A DNA stretch of 64,000 bases from Clavibacter michiganensis (GTDB lineage Bacteria; Actinomycetota; Actinomycetes; Actinomycetales; Microbacteriaceae), in NCBI RefSeq assembly GCF_021216655.1, contig NZ_CP080437.1, positions 806,001 through 870,000 of the forward strand, read 5' to 3'. The notes below the pieces were generated by a model. That model saw only the letters and a list, made by a program, of their open reading frames with translations, was not told where the DNA came from and searched no databases. This document shows positions 24,529-33,134 of the stretch, one piece after another (position 1 is the stretch's first letter; each line of letters opens with the position of its first letter). The position numbers and the translations under genes are program-made.

Positions 24529-25803
24529 TCACCGCGCCGCCTGGCGCTTGGGGCGGGCGCGACCCGACCCCTGCTGCTTGGGGACCGTCGTGCCCGCCTC
24601 GGCGATGCTGCCGATGATGAGCGCGGCCTGCAGGATGAGCGCCTCGCGCGCCCCCGTGGCATCCCACCCGATCACGTCCGACACGCGCTTCAGGCGGTAG
24701 CGGACCGTGTTGGGGTGCACGAACAGCTCGCGCGCGGTCGCCTCGAGGGAGCGGCCAGTGTCGAGGTAGCACCAGAGCGTCGCGAGCAGCTCGGTGGAGT
24801 GCGCCTGCAGCGGCTTGTAGATCCGGTTGATGAGGGTCGAGCGCGCGAGCGGGTCGCCGGCCAGGGCGCGCTCCGGGAGCAGGTCGTCGGCGAGCGTCGG
24901 ACGCGGGGCGTTCCGCCACGACCGCGCGACGGCGAAGCCCGCCAGGGCCGCCCGTGCGCTCCGCGACGCCTCGACGAGGCTGGGGACCTCGTGGCCGAGC
25001 ACGAGGTGACCTGCTCCGAACCCGGGCTCGAGCTGCGTCGCGATCTCGAGGAAGGAGACCGGGGGAGCCTCCGGCGCGGCGGCCTCCGGGTCGACGACGG
25101 CGGGGGACGCGCGTCCGATGACGAGGACGAGCCGGCTGCCCTGGACGCCGATGAGCACGTCGGCCTCGAGGTGCCGCGCGGTGCGACGCAGCTGGTCGAC
25201 GTCGAGCACCGCGGGAGCCGTGCCCACGAGGACGGAGACCTCACCGTGCCCGTGCCAGCCGAGCGCGGCGATCCGCGAAGGCAGCTCGTCGTCGTACTCG
25301 CCGGAGAGGATGCTGTCGACGACGAGCGCCTCGAGCCGGGCGTCCCAGAGGCCGCGGGCCTCTGCGGCGCGTGCGTAGACGTCGGCCGCGGCGAACGCGA
25401 TCTCCCGCGAATACAGCAGGATCGCGTCGCGCACCGTGCGGTGCCGGTCGCGGACCCGGTCCTCGACGACCTCCACGGTCACGCGGATGAGCTGCAGCGT
25501 CTGCTGGAGGCTGACGGAGCGGAGGAGCTCGCGCGGCGCGGCACCGAAGACGTCCGCGGCGATCCAGGGCGTCGAGTCCGGATCGTCGTACCAGTGGATG
25601 AACGACGTGATGCCGGCCTGCGCGACGAGCCCCACGGCGGACCGCCGCCCCGGCGGCATGTCGCCGTACCAGGGCAGCGTGTCCTCCAGCCGCTTGAGCG
25701 TCGCGCTCGCGAGCTCACCCGACAGGGACCGGAGCCACGCAAGCGTCTCCGCCTTCGTCTCCCCGGTCTCCACGTCGGTGTCGTGCCGGTCGCTCGGTGT
25801 CAC
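24529..25803 (-). CDS. fasR: PucR-type regulator of fatty acid synthesis, FasR-like
   Basis: A 424-residue regulator with a C-terminal PucR helix-turn-helix: STELLATLWCYLDTGRSLEATARELFVHPNTVRYRLKRV (about residues 330-372). The N-terminal two thirds is a helical sensor region beginning WLRSLSGELASATLKRLEDTLPWYGDMPPGRR, as in Streptomyces FasR, which activates fabDHPF. A GTG start lies 16 bp after aceE ends; the ribosome binding site is poor, suggesting readthrough from aceE. Position immediately before fabD is conserved in actinobacteria and supports the name. Confidence 0.9.
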   Translation of the reverse strand: MTPSDRHDTDVETGETKAETLAWLRSLSGELASATLKRLEDTLPWYGDMPPGRRSAVGLVAQAGITSFIHWYDDPDSTPWIAADVFGAAPRELLRSVSLQQTLQLIRVTVEVVEDRVRDRHRTVRDAILLYSREIAFAAADVYARAAEARGLWDARLEALVVDSILSGEYDDELPSRIAALGWHGHGEVSVLVGTAPAVLDVDQLRRTARHLEADVLIGVQGSRLVLVIGRASPAVVDPEAAAPEAPPVSFLEIATQLEPGFGAGHLVLGHEVPSLVEASRSARAALAGFAVARSWRNAPRPTLADDLLPERALAGDPLARSTLINRIYKPLQAHSTELLATLWCYLDTGRSLEATARELFVHPNTVRYRLKRVSDVIGWDATGAREALILQAALIIGSIAEAGTTVPKQQGSGRARPKRQAAR

Positions 25804-25819
25804 GTCAGGTCGGCGCAGC

Positions 25820-28546
25820 TCACGCCTCGCCGCCCGCCGATCCGGTCGTGCCGGCGTTCACGTCGAGCAGGCGGTACTTGTCGATCGCCCACTTCGGCGC
25901 GTCCTGGTCGACCTTGCCCTGCTTGGCCAGGCGCTGCAGCGTCTTCACGACCATCGACGGCCCGTCGATGGCGAAGAACCGGCGGGCTGCCGGACGCGTG
26001 TCCGAGAAGCCGAAGCCGTCGGCGCCGAGCGTCGAGTAGTCGCCGGGGACGAACTGCCGGATCTGGTCGGGGACCGCGTGCGAGAAGTCGGTGACCGCGA
26101 CGAACGGGCCCTCGGCGTGACGCAGCTTCTCCTCCAGGTACGGGACCCGGGTCTCGGAGTGCGGGTGGAGCATGTTGTGCTCCTCCGCGGCGAGGCCGTC
26201 GCGGCGGAGCTCGCCCCACGAGGTGACGGACCACACGTCGGCGGACACGCCCCAGTCGTCGGCCAGCAGCTGCTGCGCCTCGAGGGCCCACGGGACGGCC
26301 ACGCCGGACGCCATGAGCTGCGCCTTCGGCCCGTCGATCCAGCCGTCCTTGAGCTTGTAGACGCCGCGGACGATGCCGTCCACGTCGACGCCCTCGGGCT
26401 CGCTCGGGTGGATGATCGGCTCGTTGTACACCGTGAGGTAGTACATGACGTTCGGGTCCTCGTGCTCGCCGCCGTACATGCGCTCGAGGCCGGACCGCAC
26501 GATGTGGCCGATCTCGTACGCGTACGCCGGGTCGTAGGACACGATCGCCGGGTTCGTCTGCGACAGGACGAGCGAGTGGCCGTCGGCGTGCTGGAGCCCC
26601 TCGCCCGTGAGCGTGGTGCGTCCTGCGGTGGCGCCGATGAGGAAGCCGCGCGCCATCTGGTCGCCCGCCGCCCAGATCGCGTCGCCCGTGCGCTGGAACC
26701 CGAACATCGAGTAGAAGACGTAGATCGGGATGAGCGGCTCGCCCTGCGTCGAGTACGTGGTGCCGAGGTTCGTGAACGCCGCCAGGGCACCCGCCTCGTT
26801 GATGCCCACGTGCACGATCTGGCCCTGCGGGCTCTCCTTGTAGGAGAGGAGCAGCTCGCGGTCGACCGACGTGTAGTGCTGGCCGTTCGGGTTGTAGATC
26901 TTCGCCGTCGGGAAGAAGGCGTCGATGCCGAACGTGCGGGCCTCGTCCGGAATGATCGGGACGACGCGGTTGCCGAAGTCCTTCGAGCGGATGAGGTCCT
27001 TCAGGAGCCGGACGAACGCCATGGTGGTGGCGATCTCCTGCGTGCCCGAGCCCTTCTTCGAGATGCGGTACGCGGAGTCGTCCGGGAGCGTGATGGCCGT
27101 GTGCTGGGTGCGGCGCTCGGGCGAGTACCCGCCGAGCGCGCGGCGGCGCTCCTGCATGTACTGGATGGCCTCGTCGTCCTGGCCGGGGTGGTAGTACGGC
27201 GGCAGGTAGGGGTCCGCCTCGAGCTGGGCGTCCGTGATCGGCACGCGCATCTCGTCGCGGAACTGCTTGAGGTTGTCGAGCGTGAGCTTCTTCATCTGGT
27301 GGGTCGCGTTGCGACCCTCGAAGCTCGGGCCCAGACCGTAGCCCTTGACGGTCTTGGCGAGGATCACCGTGGGCTGGCCCGTGTGCTCGCTGGCCGCCTT
27401 GAAGGCCGCGTACACCTTGCGGTAGTCGTGGCCGCCGCGCTTGAGGTTCCAGATCTGGTCGTCGGTGTAGCCCTCGACGAGCTTCGCGGTGCGCTCGTCG
27501 CGCCCGAAGAAGTTCTCGCGGATGTAGGCACCGCTCTCGGCCTTGTAGGTCTGGTAGTCGCCGTCGGGCGTGCGGTTCATGAGGTCGAGGAGCGCGCCCT
27601 CGGTGTCGCGGGCGAGCAGGTCGTCCCACTCGCGGCCCCAGACCACCTTGATGACGTTCCAGCCCGCGCCGCGGAAGAAGCTCTCCAGCTCCTGGATGAT
27701 CTTGCCGTTGCCGCGGACGGGGCCGTCGAGGCGCTGCAGGTTGCAGTTGATGACGAAGTTCAGGTTGTCGAGCTTCTCGTTCGCCGCCACCTGGAGCTGG
27801 CCGCGGCTCTCCACCTCGTCCATCTCGCCGTCGCCGAGGAACGCCCAGACCTGCTGGTCCGATGCGTCCTTGATGCCGCGGTTGGTGAGGTACTTGTTCG
27901 CCTGCGCCTGGTAGATCGCGTTGATGGGGCCGAGGCCCATCGAGACCGTGGGGAACTGCCAGAACTCCGGCATGAGACGCGGGTGCGGGTAGGAGGAGAG
28001 CCCGCCGCCCGCGTGGCTCTTCTCCTGGCGGAAGCCGTCGAGCTGGTGCTCGCTCAGGCGACCCTCGAGGAAGGCGCGGGCGTAGGTGCCGGGCGATGCG
28101 TGGCCCTGCACGAAGACCTGGTCGCCGCCGCCGGGGTGGTCCTGGCCGCGGAAGAAGTGGTTGTAGCCGACCTCGTAGAGCGCGGCCGAGGACGCGTAGG
28201 TGGCGATGTGCCCGCCCACCGCGATGCCGGGGCGCTGGGCCCGGTGCACGGTGACGGCCGCATTCCAGCGGATCCACGCGCGGTAGCGGCGCTCGAGGTC
28301 CTCGTCACCGGGGAAGTCGGGCTCGTTCTCCGGCGCGATGGTGTTGATGTAGTCCGTGGTGGGGACCATCGGCACACCCAGGTGCAGCTCCTTGGAGCGC
28401 TTCAGGAGGCTGAGCATGACGTCGCGCGCGCGACCCCGGCCCTGCGTCTCCACGAGCCCGTCGAGCGACTCGTTCCATTCGGCGGTCTCTTCCGGATCCT
28501 GGTCGGTGTGGTTCACCGAGTACGGATCCTGGTCGTTGACAGTCAC
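25820..28546 (-). CDS. aceE: pyruvate dehydrogenase E1, homodimeric type
   Basis: A 908-residue thiamine-diphosphate enzyme that decarboxylates pyruvate and acetylates the lipoyl E2. TPP/Mg motif: FLGDGEMDE to [14 protein letters not shown] (about residues 230-260); other family blocks are [33 protein letters not shown] and [13 protein letters not shown]. The GTG start at 28546 has GAGG 6 nt upstream; a longer in-frame extension lacks family similarity. Partners sucB/aceF-like E2 and lpdA lie about 20 kb away at 47-50 kb. Transcribed into fasR, linking acetyl-CoA supply to fatty acid synthesis. Confidence 0.96.
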   Translation of the reverse strand: MTVNDQDPYSVNHTDQDPEETAEWNESLDGLVETQGRGRARDVMLSLLKRSKELHLGVPMVPTTDYINTIAPENEPDFPGDEDLERRYRAWIRWNAAVTVHRAQRPGIAVGGHIATYASSAALYEVGYNHFFRGQDHPGGGDQVFVQGHASPGTYARAFLEGRLSEHQLDGFRQEKSHAGGGLSSYPHPRLMPEFWQFPTVSMGLGPINAIYQAQANKYLTNRGIKDASDQQVWAFLGDGEMDEVESRGQLQVAANEKLDNLNFVINCNLQRLDGPVRGNGKIIQELESFFRGAGWNVIKVVWGREWDDLLARDTEGALLDLMNRTPDGDYQTYKAESGAYIRENFFGRDERTAKLVEGYTDDQIWNLKRGGHDYRKVYAAFKAASEHTGQPTVILAKTVKGYGLGPSFEGRNATHQMKKLTLDNLKQFRDEMRVPITDAQLEADPYLPPYYHPGQDDEAIQYMQERRRALGGYSPERRTQHTAITLPDDSAYRISKKGSGTQEIATTMAFVRLLKDLIRSKDFGNRVVPIIPDEARTFGIDAFFPTAKIYNPNGQHYTSVDRELLLSYKESPQGQIVHVGINEAGALAAFTNLGTTYSTQGEPLIPIYVFYSMFGFQRTGDAIWAAGDQMARGFLIGATAGRTTLTGEGLQHADGHSLVLSQTNPAIVSYDPAYAYEIGHIVRSGLERMYGGEHEDPNVMYYLTVYNEPIIHPSEPEGVDVDGIVRGVYKLKDGWIDGPKAQLMASGVAVPWALEAQQLLADDWGVSADVWSVTSWGELRRDGLAAEEHNMLHPHSETRVPYLEEKLRHAEGPFVAVTDFSHAVPDQIRQFVPGDYSTLGADGFGFSDTRPAARRFFAIDGPSMVVKTLQRLAKQGKVDQDAPKWAIDKYRLLDVNAGTTGSAGGEA

Positions 28547-28631
28547 CCTCGACCTCTTCCTGTGGTGTGCAGACATCGTCTTCGGTGCCACGGGGCTCGA
28601 AGGGTGCGAGACCGCGCGTACGCCGAGGGCC

Positions 28632-28637
28632 AGCCTA
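28632..28637 (-). promoter_or_regulatory. putative aceE -10 box
   Basis: TAGGCT on the minus strand would place the transcript start near 28624, giving a leader of about 78 nt. No clear -35 is seen. Confidence 0.4.
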
Positions 28638-28727
28638 CCCATGACGGCCGACGGTCACGGACGGCGGACGGCGCGCCCCGCCGGCCCGCAGTGACCGCGT
28701 GGCGCTGGACTTCGCGGATCCCGGGCG

Positions 28728-28733
28728 TAGTGT
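28728..28733 (+). promoter_or_regulatory. putative peroxiredoxin -10 box
   Basis: TAGTGT about 54 bp before the peroxiredoxin ATG in the 240-bp divergent region with aceE. No convincing -35. Confidence 0.4.
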
Positions 28734-28786
28734 GGATCCTCGTGCCAGACAGGGGACATCTGCCGGCACGGAAGGATCCGCACCCC

Positions 28787-29260
28787 ATGGCCCTGGCCAA
28801 CGACACACAGGCTCCCGACTTCGAGCTCGCCAACCAGTTCGGCGAGCGCGTCCGGTTGAGCGAGTACCGCGGACACCGCGCGGTCGCCCTCGTCTTCTTC
28901 CCCCTCGCCTTCTCCGGCACGTGCACCGGCGAGATGTGCCAGCTCGAGGAGAACCTGGGCCTCTTCGCCGACAGCCGCGTGGAGCTCATCGGCATCAGCG
29001 TCGACAGCAAGCACACGCTGCGCGCGTGGGCACAGCAGCAGGGCATCGACTTCCAGCTCCTCGCCGACTTCTGGCCCCACGGCCAGGTGGCCAAGGAGTA
29101 CGGCGTGTTCCTCGAGGAGAAGGGCTTCGCGAACCGGGCGACCTTCCTCATCGACACGCGCGGCATCATCCGCGGCAGCTTCATCACGGCGCCGGGCGAG
29201 GCGCGCGAGCTCGAGGCGTACCGCACCGCGATCCGCGACCTGGCGCTCGTCCCGGCCTGA
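28787..29260 (+). CDS. AhpE-type peroxiredoxin
   Basis: A 157-residue thiol peroxidase of the AhpC/TSA family that reduces hydroperoxides in the cytoplasm. The active site is PLAFSGTCTGEMC: Pro39, Ser43 and peroxidatic Cys46, with a second Cys51. Mycobacterial AhpE lacks a Cys at that position, so an unusual close disulfide is conceivable. Late blocks are ADFWPHGQVAKEYGV and RATFLIDTRG. GGAAGGA lies 11 nt before the ATG. Divergent from aceE, convergent with a membrane protein gene. Confidence 0.92.
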   Translation: MALANDTQAPDFELANQFGERVRLSEYRGHRAVALVFFPLAFSGTCTGEMCQLEENLGLFADSRVELIGISVDSKHTLRAWAQQQGIDFQLLADFWPHGQVAKEYGVFLEEKGFANRATFLIDTRGIIRGSFITAPGEARELEAYRTAIRDLALVPA

Positions 29261-29262
29261 AT

Positions 29263-29278
29263 CGGCCCGGTCGGGCCG
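29263..29278. terminator. short GC hairpin after peroxiredoxin gene
   Basis: CGGCCCG-GT-CGGGCCG, a 7-bp stem immediately after the stop and 11 bp before the convergent gene ends. Small but well placed. Confidence 0.45.
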
Positions 29279-29288
29279 GCGCCGGTCG

Positions 29289-29978
29289 TCAGCTCAGGAT
29301 GTTCACCGCGCGGGCGATGACCAGCGCGAGGATCACGAAGCCGGCGAACGCCTCGAGCGCCATGAGCGCCTTGGCGCGATGGGACAGCGGCATGACGTCC
29401 GTGGGGCTGTACGCCATCGAGTTCGTCAGCGAGAAGTACGCGTAGTCGACGAATCCCGGGACCCAGTCGGCGTGCTCCGACGACCGGCGGGCGACCTCGG
29501 AGACGGCGCCGGAGTCCTCGTCCTGGGGGAAGCGGAAGTCGGCGGGCGCGAGCGCGGCGCGCGCATGGGTCCGCCGCGCCACCGGGCCGCCGCGATCGAG
29601 CTCCCAGTAGACGAGCGCGAACGCGAGCACGTTGGTCCCCCACACCTGCAGGGCCGTGAGCAGCAGCTCCGGTCCCGCCTCCGAGGCGTCGACCAGCGCG
29701 ACGACCAGGACGACGAGGCTGACCTGGTTGGCGACCACGAGCAGGACGCCGAGGCCGACGCCGAGACCGCGGGACCACGGCGTCTCCCGGGTGAACCGCC
29801 GCGGGTTGAGCGCGACCAGCGGCACGAGCAGGGCGACGGCGATCGCCACCACCGCGACGCGGACGCCGGTCGGGACCGCGGTCGGCGCGATCGCGTAGAG
29901 GACGACGGCGACGACGAGCCCGACGGCGGCGGGCCAGCGCGGCTCCGCGACCGTCCTGCGGGAGGGGTGGATGGGCAC
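29289..29978 (-). CDS. DUF1345-like integral membrane protein
   Basis: A 229-residue membrane protein with about five or six hydrophobic segments. The C-terminal block DYAYFSLTNSMAYSPTDVMPLSHRAKALMALEAFAGFVILALVIARAVN is the recognisable part. It matches the DUF1345/ion-channel-like pattern in which a pore-like loop with Ser/Thr and an SPTD turn precedes the last helix. A role in ion flux is only suggested. The GTG start lies 7 nt after a TAGCCT box, so the mRNA is probably leaderless. Confidence 0.75.
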   Translation of the reverse strand: MPIHPSRRTVAEPRWPAAVGLVVAVVLYAIAPTAVPTGVRVAVVAIAVALLVPLVALNPRRFTRETPWSRGLGVGLGVLLVVANQVSLVVLVVALVDASEAGPELLLTALQVWGTNVLAFALVYWELDRGGPVARRTHARAALAPADFRFPQDEDSGAVSEVARRSSEHADWVPGFVDYAYFSLTNSMAYSPTDVMPLSHRAKALMALEAFAGFVILALVIARAVNILS

Positions 29979-29985
29979 GGGGGAG

Positions 29986-29991
29986 AGGCTA
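29986..29991 (-). promoter_or_regulatory. -10 box of leaderless membrane protein gene
   Basis: TAGCCT on the minus strand ends 7 nt before the GTG start at 29978; no ribosome binding site is present. Confidence 0.45.
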
Positions 29992-30036
29992 CGGCTCGCG
30001 CCCGTGGCACGGCCGGGGCGCGCCGAGGCGGTCGGC

Positions 30037-30042
30037 TAGCAT
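30037..30042 (+). promoter_or_regulatory. putative tRNA-Val -10 box
   Basis: TAGCAT, 28 bp before the mature tRNA 5' end. Confidence 0.45.
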
Positions 30043-30070
30043 GGCGGGGCGCTCGACGACCGGGCGTTGA

Positions 30071-30143
30071 GGGCCTTTAGCTCAGTTGGTAGAGCGCCAC
30101 GCTTACACCGTGGATGTCGTCGGTTCGAGCCCGGCAGGGCCCA
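30071..30143 (+). tRNA. tRNA-Val (UAC)
   Basis: Acceptor GGGCCTT pairs with AGGGCCC (one G:U pair), the D arm is GCTC...GAGC, the anticodon loop is CTTACAC (anticodon TAC) in a GCCACG/CGTGG stem, and the T arm contains GGTTCGAGC. Discriminator A, no encoded CCA. It reads GTA and likely GTG/GTT codons. Confidence 0.95.
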
Positions 30144-30184
30144 CGATGCGCACGGAGCGCCGCCGAGGATCCCGCGTCGGATGA

Positions 30185-30778
30185 TCAGACGCGGGTCCCG
30201 AGGCCCCGTACCAGCAGGTCGATGCCGAAGGCGAAGTCGCCGGCGGGATCCTCGTCGCGGGCGTGGCCGGGCAGCAGGCCGAGCCGGTCGAGCTGCATGC
30301 GCTGCTGCTCGTGCGCCACGTGGCCGAGCACGAAGTGCAGCAGCGCCGATGCCGCGCGTGCGCAGTCGGCCTCCCCGAACCCGCCCGCGGCGACGGCCGC
30401 GGACAGCGAGCGGCGCGCCGCCGTCGCGCCGAGCCCCATCGCGGTGGTGCTCGCCACGACCTCGGCGCCGTCGCGATGGGCGAGGAGCGCCGCGCGGAGG
30501 ACCTCAGCGGCGTGCCGGACACCCTCCTGCCAGTCGGTGCGCCGATCAGCCGCGTTCTCGGTCTCGGCCTCGGCCTCGGCGACGATGCGGTCGGCCAGCT
30601 CGGCGAGGAGGCTCTGCTTGTCCGGGAAGTGCCAGTAGAGGGCGCTCGGCTGCACGTCGAGGGCGGCGCCGAGCCGGCGCATGGTGAAGTCCGGGAGGCC
30701 GTGCTCGTCGAGGATCCGGAGGGCCGTCCGGGCGACGTCGTCGCGGCTGTGCCGCCCCGCCGCATGCGCCCGCACCAT
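30185..30778 (-). CDS. TetR-family regulator, candidate BioQ biotin repressor
   Basis: A 197-residue TetR repressor. Helix-turn-helix: DVARTALRILDEHGLPDFTMRRLGAALDVQPSALYWHFPDKQSLL (about residues 13-57). The C-terminal ligand domain is the helical TetR_C type. It is divergent from bioY-bioM-bioN with two near-identical TGAAC-N3-GTTCA operators between them, the kind of site reported for the actinobacterial biotin regulator BioQ. The ATG lies 6 nt after a TATAGT -10 box, so the mRNA is leaderless and the operators sit over its upstream promoter region, implying autoregulation. Function in biotin control is inferred from context. Confidence 0.85.
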   Translation of the reverse strand: MVRAHAAGRHSRDDVARTALRILDEHGLPDFTMRRLGAALDVQPSALYWHFPDKQSLLAELADRIVAEAEAETENAADRRTDWQEGVRHAAEVLRAALLAHRDGAEVVASTTAMGLGATAARRSLSAAVAAGGFGEADCARAASALLHFVLGHVAHEQQRMQLDRLGLLPGHARDEDPAGDFAFGIDLLVRGLGTRV

Positions 30779-30784
30779 GTCCCC

Positions 30785-30819
30785 ACTATAGTGAACGCCG
30801 TTCAGGTGAACATCGTTCA
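30785..30819. promoter_or_regulatory. bidirectional -10 palindrome and twin BioQ-like operators
   Basis: ACTATAGT (30785-30792) is a perfect palindrome giving TATAGT -10 boxes on both strands. Directly beside it are TGAACGCCGTTCA (30792-30804) and TGAACATCGTTCA (30807-30819), centres 15 bp apart. A repressor bound here would cover the bioY transcript start and the upstream face of the regulator promoter at once. Confidence 0.8.
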
Positions 30820-30854
30820 GGTCCATGACCGTCGCAGCACGCAGGAGGAAGCCC

Positions 30855-31496
30855 ATGACCCCGTCCCGCTCCCTGCCCCTCGGGGCCGACCGTCGCGCGC
30901 GCCTGGACGCCACCGACCTCGCGCGGGTCGCCGTGCTCGCCGCGGTCGTCGCTGTGCTCGGCCTCCCGGGGAGCATCAGCGTGCTCGGGGGCGTCCCCAT
31001 CACCGCGCAGACGCTCGGCGTGATGCTCGCTGGCGCCGTGCTCGGGGCCCGCCTCGGTGCCCTCGCCCTGGCCGTCCTGCTCGCGCTCGTCGCCGTGGGG
31101 CTGCCGCTCCTCTCCGGCGGGACCGGCGGCCTCGGCGTCTTCCTCGGACCCTCCGCCGGCTACCTCGCGGGCTGGGTCCTCGGGGCCGCAGCGGTCGGGT
31201 GCATCGTCCACCTCGGCGGCCGGCGGCCCACCGCGGTGCGCACCGCCGTGGCCATGCTGGTCGGCGGGATCGCCGTCGTCTACGCGGTCGGGATCCCCGT
31301 GCAGAGCCTCGTGACGCGCCTGCCGCTGGCCCAGACCGCGTACACCAGCCTCGTGTTCCTCCCCGGCGACCTGCTCAAGGCGGCCATCGCCACGGCCATC
31401 GTGATGACGCTGGTGCGCGGCTACCCGCGCGCGTTCCGCCGCGCGTCGGGCTGGACCACGGCGCCGCGGGACGTCGCCGGGTCGACGGCCCCGTGA
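30855..31496 (+). CDS. bioY: biotin ECF transporter S component BioY
   Basis: A 213-residue membrane protein with six hydrophobic segments that binds biotin for an energy-coupling-factor transporter. Typical BioY features are the N-terminal LARVAVLAAVVAVLGLPG, then VPITAQTLGVMLAGAVLGARLGALA and GPSAGYLAGWVLGA. AGGAGG at 30843-30848 fixes the start at 30855 rather than an in-frame ATG 30 bp upstream. It overlaps bioM by GTGA. Confidence 0.95.
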   Translation: MTPSRSLPLGADRRARLDATDLARVAVLAAVVAVLGLPGSISVLGGVPITAQTLGVMLAGAVLGARLGALALAVLLALVAVGLPLLSGGTGGLGVFLGPSAGYLAGWVLGAAAVGCIVHLGGRRPTAVRTAVAMLVGGIAVVYAVGIPVQSLVTRLPLAQTAYTSLVFLPGDLLKAAIATAIVMTLVRGYPRAFRRASGWTTAPRDVAGSTAP

Positions 31497-32197
31497 CCCC
31501 GCCGGAGGGCGTGGACACCGCGGCCCTGCGTCTCGTCGACGTCGGCGTGCGCCTCGGCGACGTCGACGCCCTCCGCGACGTCACGCTCGAGATGGATGCG
31601 CGGACGGTCGCCGTGATCGGCGAGAACGGCTCGGGCAAGAGCACCTTCGCGCGACTGGTCGGGGGGCTCGTCGGGCGCACGACAGGGGAGCTGCGGGTGC
31701 TGGGCGTCGACCCGGACCGCGGATCCCGCGAGCTGAGGCGCCGCGTCGCCCTGGTCTTCAGCAACCCGGACGCGCAGATCGTCATGCCGACCGTCGCCGA
31801 GGACGTCGCGTTCTCCCTGCGACCGGAGCGCCTGTCCCGCGCGGAGTCGGACGCCCGCGTCTCCGAGTGCCTGCGCCGATTCGGCATCCAGCACCTCGCC
31901 GACCGCTCGTCGCACGAGCTCTCCGGCGGCCAGAAGCAGCTGCTCGCGCTCGCGGGGGCATTCGTCCGGCGTCCGGAGCTCGTCATCGCCGACGAGCCGA
32001 CGGCGTACCTCGACGCCAGGAACGCCCGCCGGGTCGCGGACCACCTCTTCGAGGACGGCCATCGACTCGTGCTCGTCACCCACGACCTCGCCGCGGCCGC
32101 CCGGTGCGAGGCCGCCGTCCTGTTCGCCGGCGGCCGGCTCGTGCGCACGGGCGGGCCCGCGGACGTCATCGCCGAGTACGAGGCGATGCTCGGGTGA
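31493..32197 (+). CDS. bioM: biotin ECF transporter ATPase BioM
   Basis: A 234-residue ABC ATPase that drives biotin uptake with BioN and BioY. All motifs are intact: Walker A IGENGSGKSTF, Q-loop FSNPDAQIV, signature ELSGGQKQLLALA, Walker B LVIADEPTAYLD and H-loop LVTHD. GTG start overlapping the bioY stop; its own stop overlaps the bioN start. Confidence 0.95.
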   Translation: MTPPEGVDTAALRLVDVGVRLGDVDALRDVTLEMDARTVAVIGENGSGKSTFARLVGGLVGRTTGELRVLGVDPDRGSRELRRRVALVFSNPDAQIVMPTVAEDVAFSLRPERLSRAESDARVSECLRRFGIQHLADRSSHELSGGQKQLLALAGAFVRRPELVIADEPTAYLDARNARRVADHLFEDGHRLVLVTHDLAAAARCEAAVLFAGGRLVRTGGPADVIAEYEAMLG

Positions 32198-32805
32198 CGC
32201 CCGCCGAGCCACGACGGCCCGGGCGCCTCGAGCGCATGCCGGCAGGGCCCGAGCTGATCGCGCTCATGGTCGTCGTGCTCGGGGTCTCGCTCCTGCCGTC
32301 CACCTGGTGGGCCGCGGGCACCGCGGTCGCCGTGGCGGTCCTCGCCTACGCCGCCGCGCAGCTGGGCGACGGCCTCATGGGCCTCCGCCGGCTCGCCGGC
32401 CAGGTCCGGTCCGTGCGCTGGGTGATGCTGTTCACGCTCGTCAGCCAGCTGGTACTGCTCGGGCCGGAGCCCGCGGTGGCGAACACGGCCCGCGTCACGG
32501 CGGCGATCGCCATCGCCGGCCTGCTCGTCCTCACGACCTCGATGACCGCGCTCCTCGACGGCATCGAACGCGGCCTGCGCCCGCTCCGGAGGTTCGGCGT
32601 CGACACGGAGCGGATCTCGCTGCTCCTGACCGTGACCGCCGGCACGGTCCCGGTCCTCGGGCGCCTGGCCGCCGACGTCCGCGAGGCGCAGCGGGCGCGC
32701 GGCGCGCGGCCCGGCCTCCGGACCTTCGTCGTGCCCTTCCTCGTCCTCGCGCTCAAGCACGCGGATCAGCTCGGCGATGCGCTCACCGCGCGCGGAGTCA
32801 GGTGA
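32194..32805 (+). CDS. bioN: biotin ECF transporter T component BioN
   Basis: A 203-residue membrane coupling protein with four to five hydrophobic segments. The Ala-Arg-Gly signatures that contact the ATPase are visible as QRARGARPG and LTARGVR near the C-terminus. GTG start overlapping the bioM stop. With bioY and bioM it forms a dedicated biotin importer. Confidence 0.93.
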   Translation: MTPAEPRRPGRLERMPAGPELIALMVVVLGVSLLPSTWWAAGTAVAVAVLAYAAAQLGDGLMGLRRLAGQVRSVRWVMLFTLVSQLVLLGPEPAVANTARVTAAIAIAGLLVLTTSMTALLDGIERGLRPLRRFGVDTERISLLLTVTAGTVPVLGRLAADVREAQRARGARPGLRTFVVPFLVLALKHADQLGDALTARGVR

Positions 32806-32878
32806 CGGCCGAGGCGGCGACGCCCCGATCGCGATGTCCACGGGCCGCGCGGGCCGGGTCGCCACGCGCGTGTCGCGC

Positions 32879-32884
32879 TAGCAT
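32879..32884 (+). promoter_or_regulatory. -10 box of leaderless small gene
   Basis: TAGCAT ends 6 nt before the ATG at 32891; no ribosome binding site. Confidence 0.45.
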
Positions 32885-32890
32885 CCACCC

Positions 32891-33082
32891 ATGAGCTCCG
32901 ACACGGCCGACGACGCCGCCGCCTGGTCGGTCGTCGACGCCGCGACGCACGGGTCCAGCGCCCACCGCGGATCAGCCCAGCGCAGCCTCTGGCCGCTCGA
33001 GCCGCTCGTCCCGTCGCCCGGCGTCGCGCCCGACGCGTCGCGCGACGACGGACGGACCCGCCGCCGCGCGCGCCGAGCCTGA
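32891..33082 (+). CDS. small hypothetical protein
   Basis: A 63-residue hydrophilic protein that I do not recognise. The N-terminal 45 residues are Ala/Ser/Asp-rich (SSDTADDAAAWSVVDAATHG), and the C-terminus is Arg-rich (DDGRTRRRARRA). There is no membrane segment. Support is the TAGCAT box exactly 6 nt before the ATG, the same arrangement as at several neighbouring genes, and a clean gap on either side. Conservation is unknown. Confidence 0.5.
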   Translation: MSSDTADDAAAWSVVDAATHGSSAHRGSAQRSLWPLEPLVPSPGVAPDASRDDGRTRRRARRA

Positions 33083-33122
33083 TGCGCGGACGCCCGGTGA
33101 CGGGCCGCGGTCGCCCCTTCGT

Positions 33123-33128
33123 TACGAT
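33123..33128 (+). promoter_or_regulatory. -10 box of leaderless Nif3-like gene
   Basis: TACGAT ends 6 nt before the GTG at 33135; no ribosome binding site. Confidence 0.5.
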
Positions 33129-33134
33129 GGCCAG

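Noticed and set aside
26100..28700. Very long open frames on the strand opposite aceE, and similar ones opposite glnE, pepA and parC.
   Set aside because: At this GC content stop codons are rare in all frames. The products are Arg/Pro/Ala/Val-rich without domains and run against clear family proteins.
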